Assembly: GCA_023205875.1 (NCBI GenBank)
Contig: CP060755.1
Coordinates: 1 to 64,000 of the forward strand
Length of the DNA stretch: 64,000 nt
From: Chloropicon primus
Taxonomy: Eukaryota > Chlorophyta > Chloropicophyceae > Chloropicales > Chloropicaceae
Direction: 5' to 3'
In this document: piece by piece, positions 56,096 through 64,000 of the stretch
How positions within the stretch are numbered: position 1 is the stretch's first letter
Layout: the number at the start of each line of letters is the position of its first letter
Program-made: the position numbers and the translations under genes
Notes under the pieces: model-generated
Seen by the model: the letters and a program-made list of their open reading frames with translations, nothing else
What the model was told of the DNA's origin: nothing
Databases searched by the model: none

Positions 56096-57658
56096 ATGAG
56101 GCCCGCTGCTGCTGCGGGAGAGAGGCTCGCGGCGCCGTCAACGTCGGCGTCAACGTCGGCGTCGTTCGCGCGAAGGAGGGGGGTCCCGGGGTTCGGCAAG
56201 GCCCCCCGCCACCTCCTCCTACGACGACGACGAGGACTCGCTGCCGGTGACGACGACGAGGACCACCACCGCCACCGCCACCGACGACGGACTGATGTCG
56301 TCGTCGTCGTCGTCGACCGCGCCACCCCCCTCCGCGCCACCACCTCGTCCTCCTCCTCCAAGGGAGAGAGATACTCGCCGCTCGAGCGCCTGTACCGGTG
56401 GCTGGAGGACCACGACCTGCCCCGTCGCGCGGCCATCACGGTCGCCGCGGTCCTCCTGTCCCGACTTTGCTTCCTCCTCCCCCTGCCCGGGCTGGACAGG
56501 AGGTTCCTGGCGCAGGTGCTGGAGGCGGGGCCCCTGGGGGCGCTCAAGGACCCGTTCGGCGACCTGCTGCAGACCCCTGGGAACGTGTTCCAGCTGGGGT
56601 TCGGGGCCATGATCTTCTCCTCCATCGTAGTGCAGGTCCTGGTGTCCACCCTGCCCGCGCTGAAGCAGAAGACCAGGGAGGGGGGAACGGGGGAGGCCTT
56701 CATCAAGAACCTCGGGCTGTACATCTTCGCGGCCGCCGCGGCGGTCCAGGGGCTCGTGACGACCCACCTGCTCGGGCCTTTTCTCCTCGCGGGGACGACC
56801 AAGCTGGACCTCCTCGCGACCCTGGTGTGCGGGTCCATGATCCTGAAGACGATGTGCACCCTGATCGACAACTTTGGCGTGGGGGACGGGTTCCTCAACA
56901 TCCTCGTGGCCAACATCGCGGCCGAGTACGCCGTGGTGCTCAGGTTCATCGTGTCCAGGTTCCTGGGCGGCCACATCGCGGCGGGCCACCTGGCCGGGCT
57001 CGCGGCAGCCGTCGCGCTCTGCGTCCTCGCCTCCGTCTGGCTCACGGCCTCCACGGACAACCTCCCGATAAGGTACTACTCGAGGGAAGGGGAGGACGAG
57101 GGGGACAAGGAGGCGTACCTGCCGTTCAAGATCAACCCCACCGGCATGCAGCCCATCATCATCGCATCGTACCTGCTGCACCTGCCCAGCCAGGTCGCCC
57201 TGGCGCTGGGAGGTGGCTGGCACCAGGTCGGGAGCTTCTTCTCCCGGAAGGTGGTGTACTACCCCCTGTACTTCTCCCTGCTGTACTTCTCGGCGTTCAT
57301 CGACATCAACGAGACGTCCAAGGAGATCTCCCTGTACCTCGGGAAGATCGGGGCCATCATCCCGGGGGTCAGGCCCGGAGAGAGGACCACCGAGTTCGTC
57401 GAGTCCTTCCGCAGGAGGACGATTCGCAAGGGCGCCGGCCTGCTCGCCGTGCTCGGGACCTTTTCCATCGCGACGGAGGTCTACTTCAGGAGGCAGATCG
57501 GGATCTCCCTCAGCCTCACGTCCATGCTCCTCCTGGTCAGCGCCTTCATGCAGGTGAGGAGGCAGGTCACCTCGTACAAGCAGGCCCCGAGGCTCGAGAG
57601 GGCCATCGAAGCCTACGAGAGCCTCATCAACTCCTCGATGACGTCGCCTTTCAAGTAG
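56096..57658 (+). CDS. SCY2: SCY2, SecY-like plastid envelope translocase
   Basis: 520 residues, single exon. The N-terminus is Ser/Thr/Ala/Arg-rich (MRPAAAAGERLAAPSTSAST), a plausible plastid transit peptide, and includes an Asp/His-rich low-complexity stretch. The SecY body has about ten membrane helices: LLSRLCFLLPLPGLDRRFLA, FQLGFGAMIFSSIVVQVLVS, LPFKINPTGMQPIIIASYLL, GKIGAIIPGVRPGERTTEFV. The last part, RRQVTSYKQAPRLERAIEAY, recalls Arabidopsis SCY2 rather than thylakoid SCY1. SCY2/SECE2 insert proteins into the inner envelope. The ATG at 56096 was chosen because upstream frame content is low complexity. Confidence 0.88.
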   Translation: MRPAAAAGERLAAPSTSASTSASFARRRGVPGFGKAPRHLLLRRRRGLAAGDDDEDHHRHRHRRRTDVVVVVVDRATPLRATTSSSSSKGERYSPLERLYRWLEDHDLPRRAAITVAAVLLSRLCFLLPLPGLDRRFLAQVLEAGPLGALKDPFGDLLQTPGNVFQLGFGAMIFSSIVVQVLVSTLPALKQKTREGGTGEAFIKNLGLYIFAAAAAVQGLVTTHLLGPFLLAGTTKLDLLATLVCGSMILKTMCTLIDNFGVGDGFLNILVANIAAEYAVVLRFIVSRFLGGHIAAGHLAGLAAAVALCVLASVWLTASTDNLPIRYYSREGEDEGDKEAYLPFKINPTGMQPIIIASYLLHLPSQVALALGGGWHQVGSFFSRKVVYYPLYFSLLYFSAFIDINETSKEISLYLGKIGAIIPGVRPGERTTEFVESFRRRTIRKGAGLLAVLGTFSIATEVYFRRQIGISLSLTSMLLLVSAFMQVRRQVTSYKQAPRLERAIEAYESLINSSMTSPFK

Positions 57659-57873
57659 GGAGAGGAGTGGCGACCTCCTGACCTTCTTGTTGTTGTACCA
57701 AAACCAAAACCAAAACCAAAAAACTAATAACCATTTGGATTACTCTCCTTGACCAGGAAAAAAATTGTGTGTATATAAATGAGACGCGCGCGCGCGCGCG
57801 CCGCTGCCAACAAACCCTTTTCCCCCCGACCCCTCTCCCTCCCCAACCCCGGCCCCCCGAGACACGCCCCAGA

Positions 57874-58386
57874 TCACTTGAACGAGGTGGCCATGACTTG
57901 AAGTCGCTTGACGGGGTCGAACTCCGTCCTGGTGTTGATGGCCTCCTTCTGCGCCGCGGACAGAGCCTCCTTCGCCACGGACACGTTCTGGATCTTCAAG
58001 TCCTTCATCCTCTGCAGGAGCGAGACCTTCTCCAGCTGCTGCTTGACGTCCTGCCTCCTGTCCTCCAGCTGCCTGGTGTAGTCCGAGAGGGTGGTCTTGA
58101 TCTTCGCGACCTGCTCCTCGGCCTTCCTGAGGTTGACCTTGACGTCGTCGACCTTGGCGGCCATCGCCGTCTCCTTCGCCTTGAGCGGCTCCACCGCCTT
58201 CACCGCCCTCTCGAGCTCCTGCTCCGCCGCGGTCACCGCCCTCCCCGCTTCCCTCACCTCCACGTCTATCGCCTTGACCCGCTGGTCCGCATTCCACATG
58301 GTAAAGTAACACAAGCCCACGAAAGTCCCTCCCGCCAGGACCGCACTCTGCCCCACATACCTCACCGCTCGAACGACTCCACTCAT
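57874..58386 (-). CDS. Small membrane-anchored coiled-coil protein
   Basis: 170 residues. An N-terminal hydrophobic segment (about 8-30, VGQSAVLAGGTFVGLCYFTM) is followed by an almost uninterrupted heptad-rich helix (VEVREAGRAVTAAEQELERA through VKQQLEKVSLLQRMKDLKIQ). It resembles organelle-membrane tethers or structural proteins, but no family is recognised. Divergent from SNAPC3 with 125 bp between starts; convergent with SCY2. Confidence 0.7.
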   Translation of the reverse strand: MSGVVRAVRYVGQSAVLAGGTFVGLCYFTMWNADQRVKAIDVEVREAGRAVTAAEQELERAVKAVEPLKAKETAMAAKVDDVKVNLRKAEEQVAKIKTTLSDYTRQLEDRRQDVKQQLEKVSLLQRMKDLKIQNVSVAKEALSAAQKEAINTRTEFDPVKRLQVMATSFK

Positions 58387-58511
58387 CCTTCCTCTCTCTC
58401 TCCTCTCTCCGTCCAGTCCCTTGGCCTCCTCCCTCCGTTGGTGTGCGCCGCTCGATCGATCGAGTGCTGGCGCTGGCGCTGCTGCTGGCGCTGCTCTGGT
58501 GGAGGAGGAGG

Positions 58512-59753
58512 ATGGGGAGCAAGCACTCGCGCGGGGTGGAGGAGGAGGAGGAGGAGGAGGAGGAGACCACGAGGAGGGAGACCAGGAGCCAAGGGAAGAA
58601 CAAGAACAAGAACAAGGACAAGGACAAGGGACGGAAGAGGAACGGGGACGGGGACGACGAACAACGGGACGGGAGAAGAGGGAGAGGGAGGGGGAAGAGG
58701 GCGAGGGAGGGAAGGAGGGCCGAGTACCTCGGGGGGGAAATACAGGACCGACTGGGACCCGCGACCGGGAGATTCGACTTCGCCACGGCGTATAGCGTGG
58801 ACGTGGGCCGGTTCCCGGGGAACTACGAGGAGGCTCAGCTCAAGCTGCTGGACGAGATGTGCAAGGGGGAACGGGAAGGGGGTGGTTGCGACGTGTCCCT
58901 GGATGCGATCTCGGGGGGATTGGACCGAGAGAGGGGGGAGGCGGCGTCCTGCAGCGCCCTGGGGGGCGGCGGGACCTCGTCGTCGACGAGCCTCGTGCAG
59001 AGGGTGAGCGAGGACGAGGTCATACTCACCGTCGGCATCTACCACCCAGAGAAGCCGGCGACGGTGATGCAGGAGGTGCTCGTGCTGGGCAGCCAGAAGC
59101 TGACGGATCTCAAGGACAAGATCTCCTGCCAGAGGGAGACGATCGCCAAGATGCACGGGGTGGAGGCCCCTTCGGGCTTCTTCTTCATCAACGGCACGTT
59201 CTACGACGACCTGCGCGAGGAGGGTTCAATCAGGTACAGCGAGAATATCCTGCAGTTCATCGAGCACAAGCAGGAGCAGGGGAAGGAGGCGGTGCTGACC
59301 TTGGCGAGGGGCAGCCCCAAGCAGCAGGAGGAGAGGCTGGAGAGGTCCGGGCTGAACCACAAGTTCACGCAGAGGCGCATGGAGGACGTTACCTTCGACG
59401 AGCTGGAAGTCAAGCTCGGGAGCGGGTTCCCTTCTTACGTGTACTGCCACCAGGGCTGCTGCGAGCACAGGATCGCCTTTCACGACCTCAGGCTCGCGCA
59501 CAAGGACGACAGGGCGCTGGTCTCCGAGTACCCCAGGGTCGTGTACCAGAAGTTCGAGCGGAGGTGCAAGTGCATGATCTGCGGGTGCGACGAGGGCAGG
59601 CACATCGTCTACGACGACAAGCACGCCCTTTGCAGCCCCTGCATCATGTGCGAGGGGTGCCACCAGTCCCTTCACTTGTCCGAGGAGGGGGAGAAGCTCT
59701 ACGACGGGTACCGGATGTACACGTACCCCATGGGCGTCCCGAAGGAGGCCTGA
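58512..59753 (+). CDS. SNAPC3: SNAPC3/SRD2, snRNA-activating complex subunit
   Basis: 413 residues, single exon. The N-terminus is Glu/Lys/Arg-rich. The C-terminal half is the SNAPc50/SRD2 domain: GFFFINGTFYDDLR, SYVYCHQGCCEHRIAFHDLR, a zinc region with CKCMICGCDEGRHIVYDDKH, then CSPCIMCEGCHQSLHL and YDGYRMYTYPMG. SNAPc binds the proximal sequence element of snRNA genes for Pol II and Pol III. The ATG at 58512 is the first in the frame. A TGTAA at 59773-59777 may be its poly(A) signal. Confidence 0.93.
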   Translation: MGSKHSRGVEEEEEEEEETTRRETRSQGKNKNKNKDKDKGRKRNGDGDDEQRDGRRGRGRGKRAREGRRAEYLGGEIQDRLGPATGRFDFATAYSVDVGRFPGNYEEAQLKLLDEMCKGEREGGGCDVSLDAISGGLDRERGEAASCSALGGGGTSSSTSLVQRVSEDEVILTVGIYHPEKPATVMQEVLVLGSQKLTDLKDKISCQRETIAKMHGVEAPSGFFFINGTFYDDLREEGSIRYSENILQFIEHKQEQGKEAVLTLARGSPKQQEERLERSGLNHKFTQRRMEDVTFDELEVKLGSGFPSYVYCHQGCCEHRIAFHDLRLAHKDDRALVSEYPRVVYQKFERRCKCMICGCDEGRHIVYDDKHALCSPCIMCEGCHQSLHLSEEGEKLYDGYRMYTYPMGVPKEA

Positions 59754-59772
59754 TCCATCTCTAAAGTGTGTG

Positions 59773-59777
59773 TGTAA
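59773..59777 (+). terminator. TGTAA poly(A) signal, SNAPC3
   Basis: TGTAA 20 bp after the SNAPC3 stop, within an 81-bp convergent spacer. Confidence 0.35.
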
Positions 59778-59834
59778 CTTACAAATACAATACGAAAATA
59801 ATAAATGGACCCCTCTTCCTCGCGCTGGGGAGGG

Positions 59835-60119
59835 TCACGGGGCCGCCCCCCCGGTCAGCTTACGGACAGCGCCAGAAAACAAGTTCACAAAGAAGCCCAC
59901 GACAATCGGGATGGCCCTGTGACTATAGTACATGAAAACGCCCCAGACGAAGAAGCGGCCCATCTTCTTGATCAGCCACTTGGCCCGCCCTTCCAGGCTC
60001 TGGTCTCGCTCGGACCACGGCCCGTCGCGCCCCCGTGGCCACCCTCCGCCCAAGCCCGAGCCCCTCCCTCTCCCTCTGCCTCTCCTCCTCCTCCCCCCTT
60101 CGACATCCTGTCCCCTCGT

Positions 60120-60166
<47 letters not shown>

Positions 60167-60272
60167 CCCGTCGTTCGAGTTGCTGCAATTGTTCCCTCAG
60201 TTCGTCTCCTATTATCCTCCTGAGCTCGTTGTTGTGCTGCTCGGTCAGCGGTATCGGTATCTCCCCCTCCAT
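59835..60272 (-). CDS. GR-repeat small membrane protein, unknown
   Basis: 145 residues starting MEGEIPIPLTEQHNNELRRI, then an Arg-Gly dipeptide repeat (RGRGRGRGRGRGRG, about 39-51) and a second GR-rich part. The C-terminal ~45 residues contain a hydrophobic segment (MGRFFVWGVFMYYSHRAIPI, VVGFFVNLF). It could be a small organelle-membrane protein; no family recognised. Convergent with SNAPC3, divergent from the BADC gene. Confidence 0.6.
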
Positions 60273-60514
60273 GGATGGATGTGGATCCGGGTGGTGTAAC
60301 GCCCGTGTCCTCCTCCTCCTGATTGATGTCCTCTGATGTCCTCCTCCGTTCCCCTCTCCCTCTCGTCCCTTATCCTCTTTCTTCCCTCTGTAGGTTTCCC
60401 CTTTGTTAAAACGAATGGCGGAGAGGGCGAGCAGAGGCCGGAGCGGAGAACACAGAGGAGAGGGAGAGGAGAGAGGTTTGTGAGTGACTTGTGGGGTTTG
60501 AGGGTGAGGAAGAG

Positions 60515-61318
60515 ATGAGGGTGAGGGCTGTGCGAGGAGGGCAGAGGGGGGCGGCGTCCGTGTCGGCAGCCTTGGGAGGGACGAGTACCAGGAGTGCGAG
60601 GAACTTTGGAAACGGGAACGCGTACGTGGCGGGGAGGCAGAGGCAAGGGGGACGGCCCAGGGCGCTGGCGCCGGGGGCCAAGGTCAAGAGCGCCCAGCCG
60701 ACCGAGGATAGGAAGGACGACTTCGAGGAGTACTCCGCCACCGAGCTCATCGGGCAGCAGGACCAGGAGGAGGAGCCGAGGGTGAGGGTGAACGTGGACG
60801 TGGGGAAGGTGAAGAACTTTATTCTGAAGATGGTGAACTCGACAGACATAGCGGAGATCGACCTCCAGGTGGGAGACATGGAGCTCTACATCATGCGAAA
60901 GATCGACTCGGAGCCGGCGCCGGCCGCGCCGGCCGCGGCCCCGACCCCCGTGGCGACGGCGGCGACTCCCGAGCCCGCGGCTCCGGTGGCGATGGCCTCC
61001 CTCGAGGAGGCGAGCGTGGACGAGACCACGGTGTACCTGACCTCGGAGACCGTGGGAACCTTCAGGAGGGGCCGCTACGCCAAGGGGAAGAAGATCGGCA
61101 ACAAGGCCATGGTAGAGGAGGGGGGCACGGTGAAGAAGGGCCAGACCATTGCTTTCGTGGAGCAGATGGGAACGTACACGCCAGTGCTGGCCAACCAAGC
61201 GGGGGAGATCGCTTCGTTCGAGTTGGAGGATGGCGACCCCGTGGGCTACGGACAGGCCTTGGTGTCCCTCCACCCCTTCTTCGGCGGGCACATCATAGGG
61301 GAGAGCAAGCACGTATGA
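60515..61318 (+). CDS. BADC: BCCP-like protein lacking the biotin lysine
   Basis: 267 residues, single exon, with an Arg/Ala-rich plastid transit peptide (MRVRAVRGGQRGAASVSAAL). A BCCP-type N-terminal segment has FILKMVNSTDIAEIDLQVGD. An Ala/Pro-rich hinge leads to a biotinyl/lipoyl domain (about 175-260). Where true BCCP has EAMKxMN, this protein has EQMGTY (E216-Y221), so the biotin-accepting Lys is Gly219. VGTFRRGRYAKGKKIGNKAM and EDGDPVGYGQALVSLHPFF match plant BADC proteins, which compete with BCCP in plastid acetyl-CoA carboxylase and damp fatty-acid synthesis. TGTAA at 61358-61362 is a likely poly(A) signal. Confidence 0.87.
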   Translation: MRVRAVRGGQRGAASVSAALGGTSTRSARNFGNGNAYVAGRQRQGGRPRALAPGAKVKSAQPTEDRKDDFEEYSATELIGQQDQEEEPRVRVNVDVGKVKNFILKMVNSTDIAEIDLQVGDMELYIMRKIDSEPAPAAPAAAPTPVATAATPEPAAPVAMASLEEASVDETTVYLTSETVGTFRRGRYAKGKKIGNKAMVEEGGTVKKGQTIAFVEQMGTYTPVLANQAGEIASFELEDGDPVGYGQALVSLHPFFGGHIIGESKHV

Positions 61319-61357
61319 GAGGTATGAAAGGAGGACGCGCGCGCGCCGTTGTGTCGT

Positions 61358-61362
61358 TGTAA
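61358..61362 (+). terminator. TGTAA poly(A) signal, BADC
   Basis: TGTAA 40 bp after the BADC stop, before the convergent BtuF-like gene. Confidence 0.35.
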
Positions 61363-61421
61363 TACAAACTCGCTCTCGATTTTCTCGTTCGAGCGCACAC
61401 CACAAGTAGTGAGTGGCGGGG

Positions 61422-62536
61422 TCACCGCGGCGGCAGCTCCAGCCGCCTCCACCTCGCCCCCTCCTCGCCCCTCGGGGTCGTCGCCACGCCGTGGAGAACC
61501 TCTGCGAGGATCTCGATCCCCTCCACGAGGCGGGGAGAGGGGCGACTGAAGTACTGGTTCCCGTCGCAGGCGTAGACCTCGCTCTCCCTCACGGCTCTCA
61601 GACCGCTCCACCACTCGAAGTGCTCCCCCTCCGGGTCGTACAGGATCTTTTTGGCGTCCCTCTCGCACCTGTCCAAGTCGAACCCGCACGGAGCGAGCAC
61701 GATGACGTCCGGGTCGTACGCCGCGAGGTCCGAGCGAGTCATCACCGCGGACCTCTCCCCCGGACGAGTCAGCCCGTACGAGCCGCCCGCGTCCTCGACC
61801 ATCTCGTGGATCCAGTGGCCTCCCGTGAACAGGGGGTCGAACCACTCCAGGAGGGCGACCTTGGGCCTCCGGCGGTCGAGGCGGCGGTGGACCCGCTCCC
61901 TGACGGAGGCCCTCCCCTCGTCGAACCGGGCCAACGCCTCGTCGATCGCCGCTCTGGAGCAATCGAGGCTGGCGCCGACGACCTGGATGGAGTCCCTCAC
62001 GTCCCGCAGGGTCTGGGGCTCCACGCTGAGCAGCTTGTAAGGGTCGTCCGCCAGCAGGCGCGAGCACTTGCTCTTGACCTGCTCGAAGTTCACGGCGCAG
62101 ACGTCGCACAGGGACTGGGTCAGGACGTGCGTCGGCCGAGCGTCCCTGAAGGCTCCCTCCCTCAGCGCGTACAAGCTGTTGTTCTGCGCCAGGGACTCCA
62201 CGACCCTGTCGTTGATCTCCCTCTGGCTGGCCTTTGGATCGACGAACGACTCCGTCACCACCTTCTTGCCCATCACCACGTCGGGGGGGAAGTCGCACTC
62301 GTGGGTTCTGCGACGAGACAGAGAGAGAGAAAGAGAGAGAGAGAGAGAGTCGACGGAAGCGTCAGCTCATCATTCTTGTTCGCACCACGCGAGGACGACT
62401 GGACTGACACTGACATTCCCACGAGTTGTTCCCCTTTCCCCAACTGCGCCACGATCTCCGTAAGCGACGGCAGCAGGGACACCACCCTCACCTCCTCACA
62501 AGGCAAAGGCGACGGCGAAGGCAAAGACGTTCCCAT
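61422..62536 (-). CDS. BtuF/FecB-type periplasmic-binding-like protein, two exons
   Basis: Exon 1 62536-62415 and exon 2 62307-61422, with a 107-bp intron (GTCAGT...GCAG, phase 2, with a (CT)n tract), give 335 residues. The join creates LVGITHECDFPPDV, the typical VGxSHECDxP motif of bacterial cobalamin-binding-like proteins (COG0614). Exon 1 has the usual start VRVVSLLPSLTEIVAQLG; exon 2 has PKVALLEWFDPLFTGGHWIH, YDPDVIVLAPCGFDLDR and VYACDGNQYFSRPSPRLVEG. There is no obvious signal peptide or ABC-transport partner nearby, so the ligand is open. Bacterial ancestry is likely, but the intron and codon use show it is resident. Confidence 0.83.
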
Positions 62537-62820
62537 CCTCTGGATTGATCCTCCTACCCCGTCGTTCTCAGGAGGTCCGACCACGTGATGGGCCACGTCT
62601 TCACGCGCCTTATCTTTTTCGATGAAAAAAAATCTTTTTCGAGGGTTTCAGAGGAGGGAGGAGATCGCGCCAGCGTAGACGACGAACACCAACACCAACA
62701 ACAACACCAACACCAACACCAACACCAACAGCAAGCGGAACACAACGCAAGAGACGCACTTTCCGACGACGACGCGACGACGACGACGAGGGAGTATCGA
62801 GGGAGAGTATCGAGAGAGAG
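62537..62820. other. Divergent region with CCAACA array
   Basis: 284 bp between the BtuF-like gene and the transaldolase-like gene. It has an ACCAAC hexamer array (62686-62732) and an (ACG)n run (62763-62790). No gene seen. Confidence 0.55.
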
Positions 62821-64000
62821 ATGATGGTGAAGGTTGGAGTGGCGCGAAGGCAAGGGAGGAACGGGGGGAGGGCGTCGTTGAGCTCGGGGGCGACGACGGG
62901 GGGGACACGTGCCAGGGCGAGGGCGTCGTTGAGCTCGGCGTCGAGCTTGGTGGGGACGTGGAGGAGGGCGAGGAGCGGGCTGGTGTCGTCGACGTGCTGC
63001 GCGACGGCGTCCCCGTCGTACGACGCGCCGAGCAACATCTCGGGGGGGACGCAGCTGGAGTCCCTGAGCAAGCTGAGCGAGGTGGTGCGCAACACGGTGG
63101 TGCTGGAGGAGGGGGGGACCTTCAAGGACGCGACGTGCTCCTCCGCCGCGGCGGTGACCTCGCGCATCCTCCTCAAGGTGCTGCGCAACCCGGTCGGCCT
63201 GAGGCAGTACGAGCAACCCATCAAGAGCGCCTTGGCGTACATTGAGCAGACCCAGCCCAAGGAGAAGGACTCCCTCGGGCTCGTGCACTGCTCGCTGGAC
63301 AAGGCCATGGTGAACCTGGGGAGCATGCTCGCGGAGCAGGTCGACGGGAGGGTCTCCACGGAGGTCGACGCCAGGTTCGCGAACGACAAGGACAAGATCG
63401 TCGAGCAGGTCTTGTACCTCTCTAAGCTGTACGAGGAGGTCGGCGTCGGGAACGACAGGGTTCTGTACAGGATCCCCGCGACCTGGGACGGCATCCAGGC
63501 CGCCAAGGTCCTGGAGGCCCAGGGAATTCAGACCCTGCTGACCCTGGTCTGCAGCCTCACCCAGTGCATCGCGGCGGCCGAGGCCGGCGTGAGCGTCGTT
63601 CAGCTCTACGTGGGCAGGGTCAGGGACTGGTACAGGAAGCACCCGAACGCGATCAGGAACCCGGACGGCCCGAGGGAGGACGCCGGCCTGAGCTCCTTCG
63701 ACGCGGACCCCGGCCGCGAGCTCGTGTCCAAGTGCTACAACTACCTCCACAAGTTCTACCCCAAGACGAAGCTCATGGCGGGGGACATCAGGAGCAAGGA
63801 GGACGCCCTCAGCATCGCGGGCTGCGACTACATCGTCCTCCGGCCTCAAATCATCGAGGAGCTCCAGGGGACCCCGAGCATGCTGGGCTACAACGACGGG
63901 CTGATCGCCACCAAGGACTACGCGGACCTCATGCCGGAGCTGAGCCCGGAGAAGGCGGAGGCCACCAAGTTCTCCGACAGGTACACCAAGGGCTGGGGAA
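62821..64000 (+). CDS. Transaldolase-like protein, partial, altered catalytic residues
   Basis: Open frame from ATG 62821 to the window edge, 393 codons visible; the 3' end is missing. The N-terminal ~65 residues are Arg/Ser/Ala-rich, probably a plastid transit peptide. The transaldolase barrel is clear: GRVSTEVDARFANDKDKIVE, LYEEVGVGNDRVLYRIPATW, LEAQGIQTLLTLVCSLTQCI, QLYVGRVRDWYRKHP. In active enzymes the Schiff-base Lys sits in VLIKIASTW; here it is Arg217 (LYRIPATW). The first-strand region reads TVVLEEGGTF rather than the VVADTGDF type, so the catalytic Asp also appears absent. Plants have a divergent transaldolase-like protein that this may match; activity is doubtful. Confidence 0.85.
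   Translation, partial: MMVKVGVARRQGRNGGRASLSSGATTGGTRARARASLSSASSLVGTWRRARSGLVSSTCCATASPSYDAPSNISGGTQLESLSKLSEVVRNTVVLEEGGTFKDATCSSAAAVTSRILLKVLRNPVGLRQYEQPIKSALAYIEQTQPKEKDSLGLVHCSLDKAMVNLGSMLAEQVDGRVSTEVDARFANDKDKIVEQVLYLSKLYEEVGVGNDRVLYRIPATWDGIQAAKVLEAQGIQTLLTLVCSLTQCIAAAEAGVSVVQLYVGRVRDWYRKHPNAIRNPDGPREDAGLSSFDADPGRELVSKCYNYLHKFYPKTKLMAGDIRSKEDALSIAGCDYIVLRPQIIEELQGTPSMLGYNDGLIATKDYADLMPELSPEKAEATKFSDRYTKGWG

Noticed and set aside
60515-61318. Annotation as biotin carboxyl carrier protein (AccB)
   Set aside because: The biotin-accepting Lys is replaced by Gly in EQMGTY, so BADC is the better call.
1-64000. Mobile elements, virus-like elements, CRISPR arrays, rRNA or tRNA genes
   Set aside because: No transposase, reverse transcriptase, integrase or capsid-like frame, no terminal repeats and no RNA gene pattern were recognised on reading both strands.

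Overview
This is a chromosome end of a GC-rich, intron-poor eukaryote with a green plastid. The left end carries a telomere in which CCTAAAA is the dominant unit (TTTTAGG on the other strand). About 2 kb of subtelomeric DNA without a convincing gene follows, then about 62 kb of densely packed nuclear genes. Nuclear genes for plastid proteins (PsbX, GUN4, SCY2, a BCCP-like BADC protein, MurC), a cytosolic uS8, UPF2 and SNAPC3, together with short GT-AG introns, point to a green alga. High GC, few introns, a MurC gene and flagellar genes would suit a prasinophyte such as Chloropicophyceae. That placement is inference; no marker gene in the window settles it.

Layout: 1-600 telomere and degenerate telomere-like repeats; 601-2230 subtelomere. 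2.2-3.1 kb cytochrome c1. 3.2-11.5 kb three neighbouring axonemal genes (CFAP52, IQUB/FAP253, CFAP20DC). 11.5-13.2 kb a divergent pair: an unnamed Cys-containing protein and a two-exon cyclic phosphodiesterase. 13.4-17.1 kb a securin-like protein and glucosidase I. 17.2-24 kb UPF2, GUN4 and PsbX. 24.8-29 kb a PXA-PX-nexin protein and RPS15A. 29-39.4 kb a PAS-type cyclic nucleotide phosphodiesterase and a 7 kb single-exon polyketide-synthase-like gene fused to a BAHD-like acyltransferase. 39.5-44.4 kb a kinesin and an unknown signal-anchored coiled-coil protein. 44.5-48.4 kb MurC and an F-box/ankyrin-type protein. 48.9-53.7 kb a glycosyltransferase, an unknown protein and an IQ-SAM protein. 53.8-64 kb a KH protein, SCY2, a coiled-coil protein, SNAPC3, a GR-rich membrane protein, BADC, a BtuF-like protein and a transaldolase-like protein that runs off the end.

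Shared roles: GUN4, PsbX, SCY2, BADC and MurC act in the plastid (chlorophyll synthesis, photosystem II, protein translocation, fatty-acid synthesis control, peptidoglycan). CFAP52, IQUB and CFAP20DC belong to the 9+2 axoneme. The most unusual gene is the KS-DH-ACP-KS-DH-ACP-TM-BAHD protein. It has no visible acyltransferase (AT), ketoreductase or thioesterase domain, and its two halves share a 574-bp stretch with no difference. Eleven introns in nine genes were placed by reading frame, phase and splice sites. Four of them have long (CT)n tracts before the acceptor.
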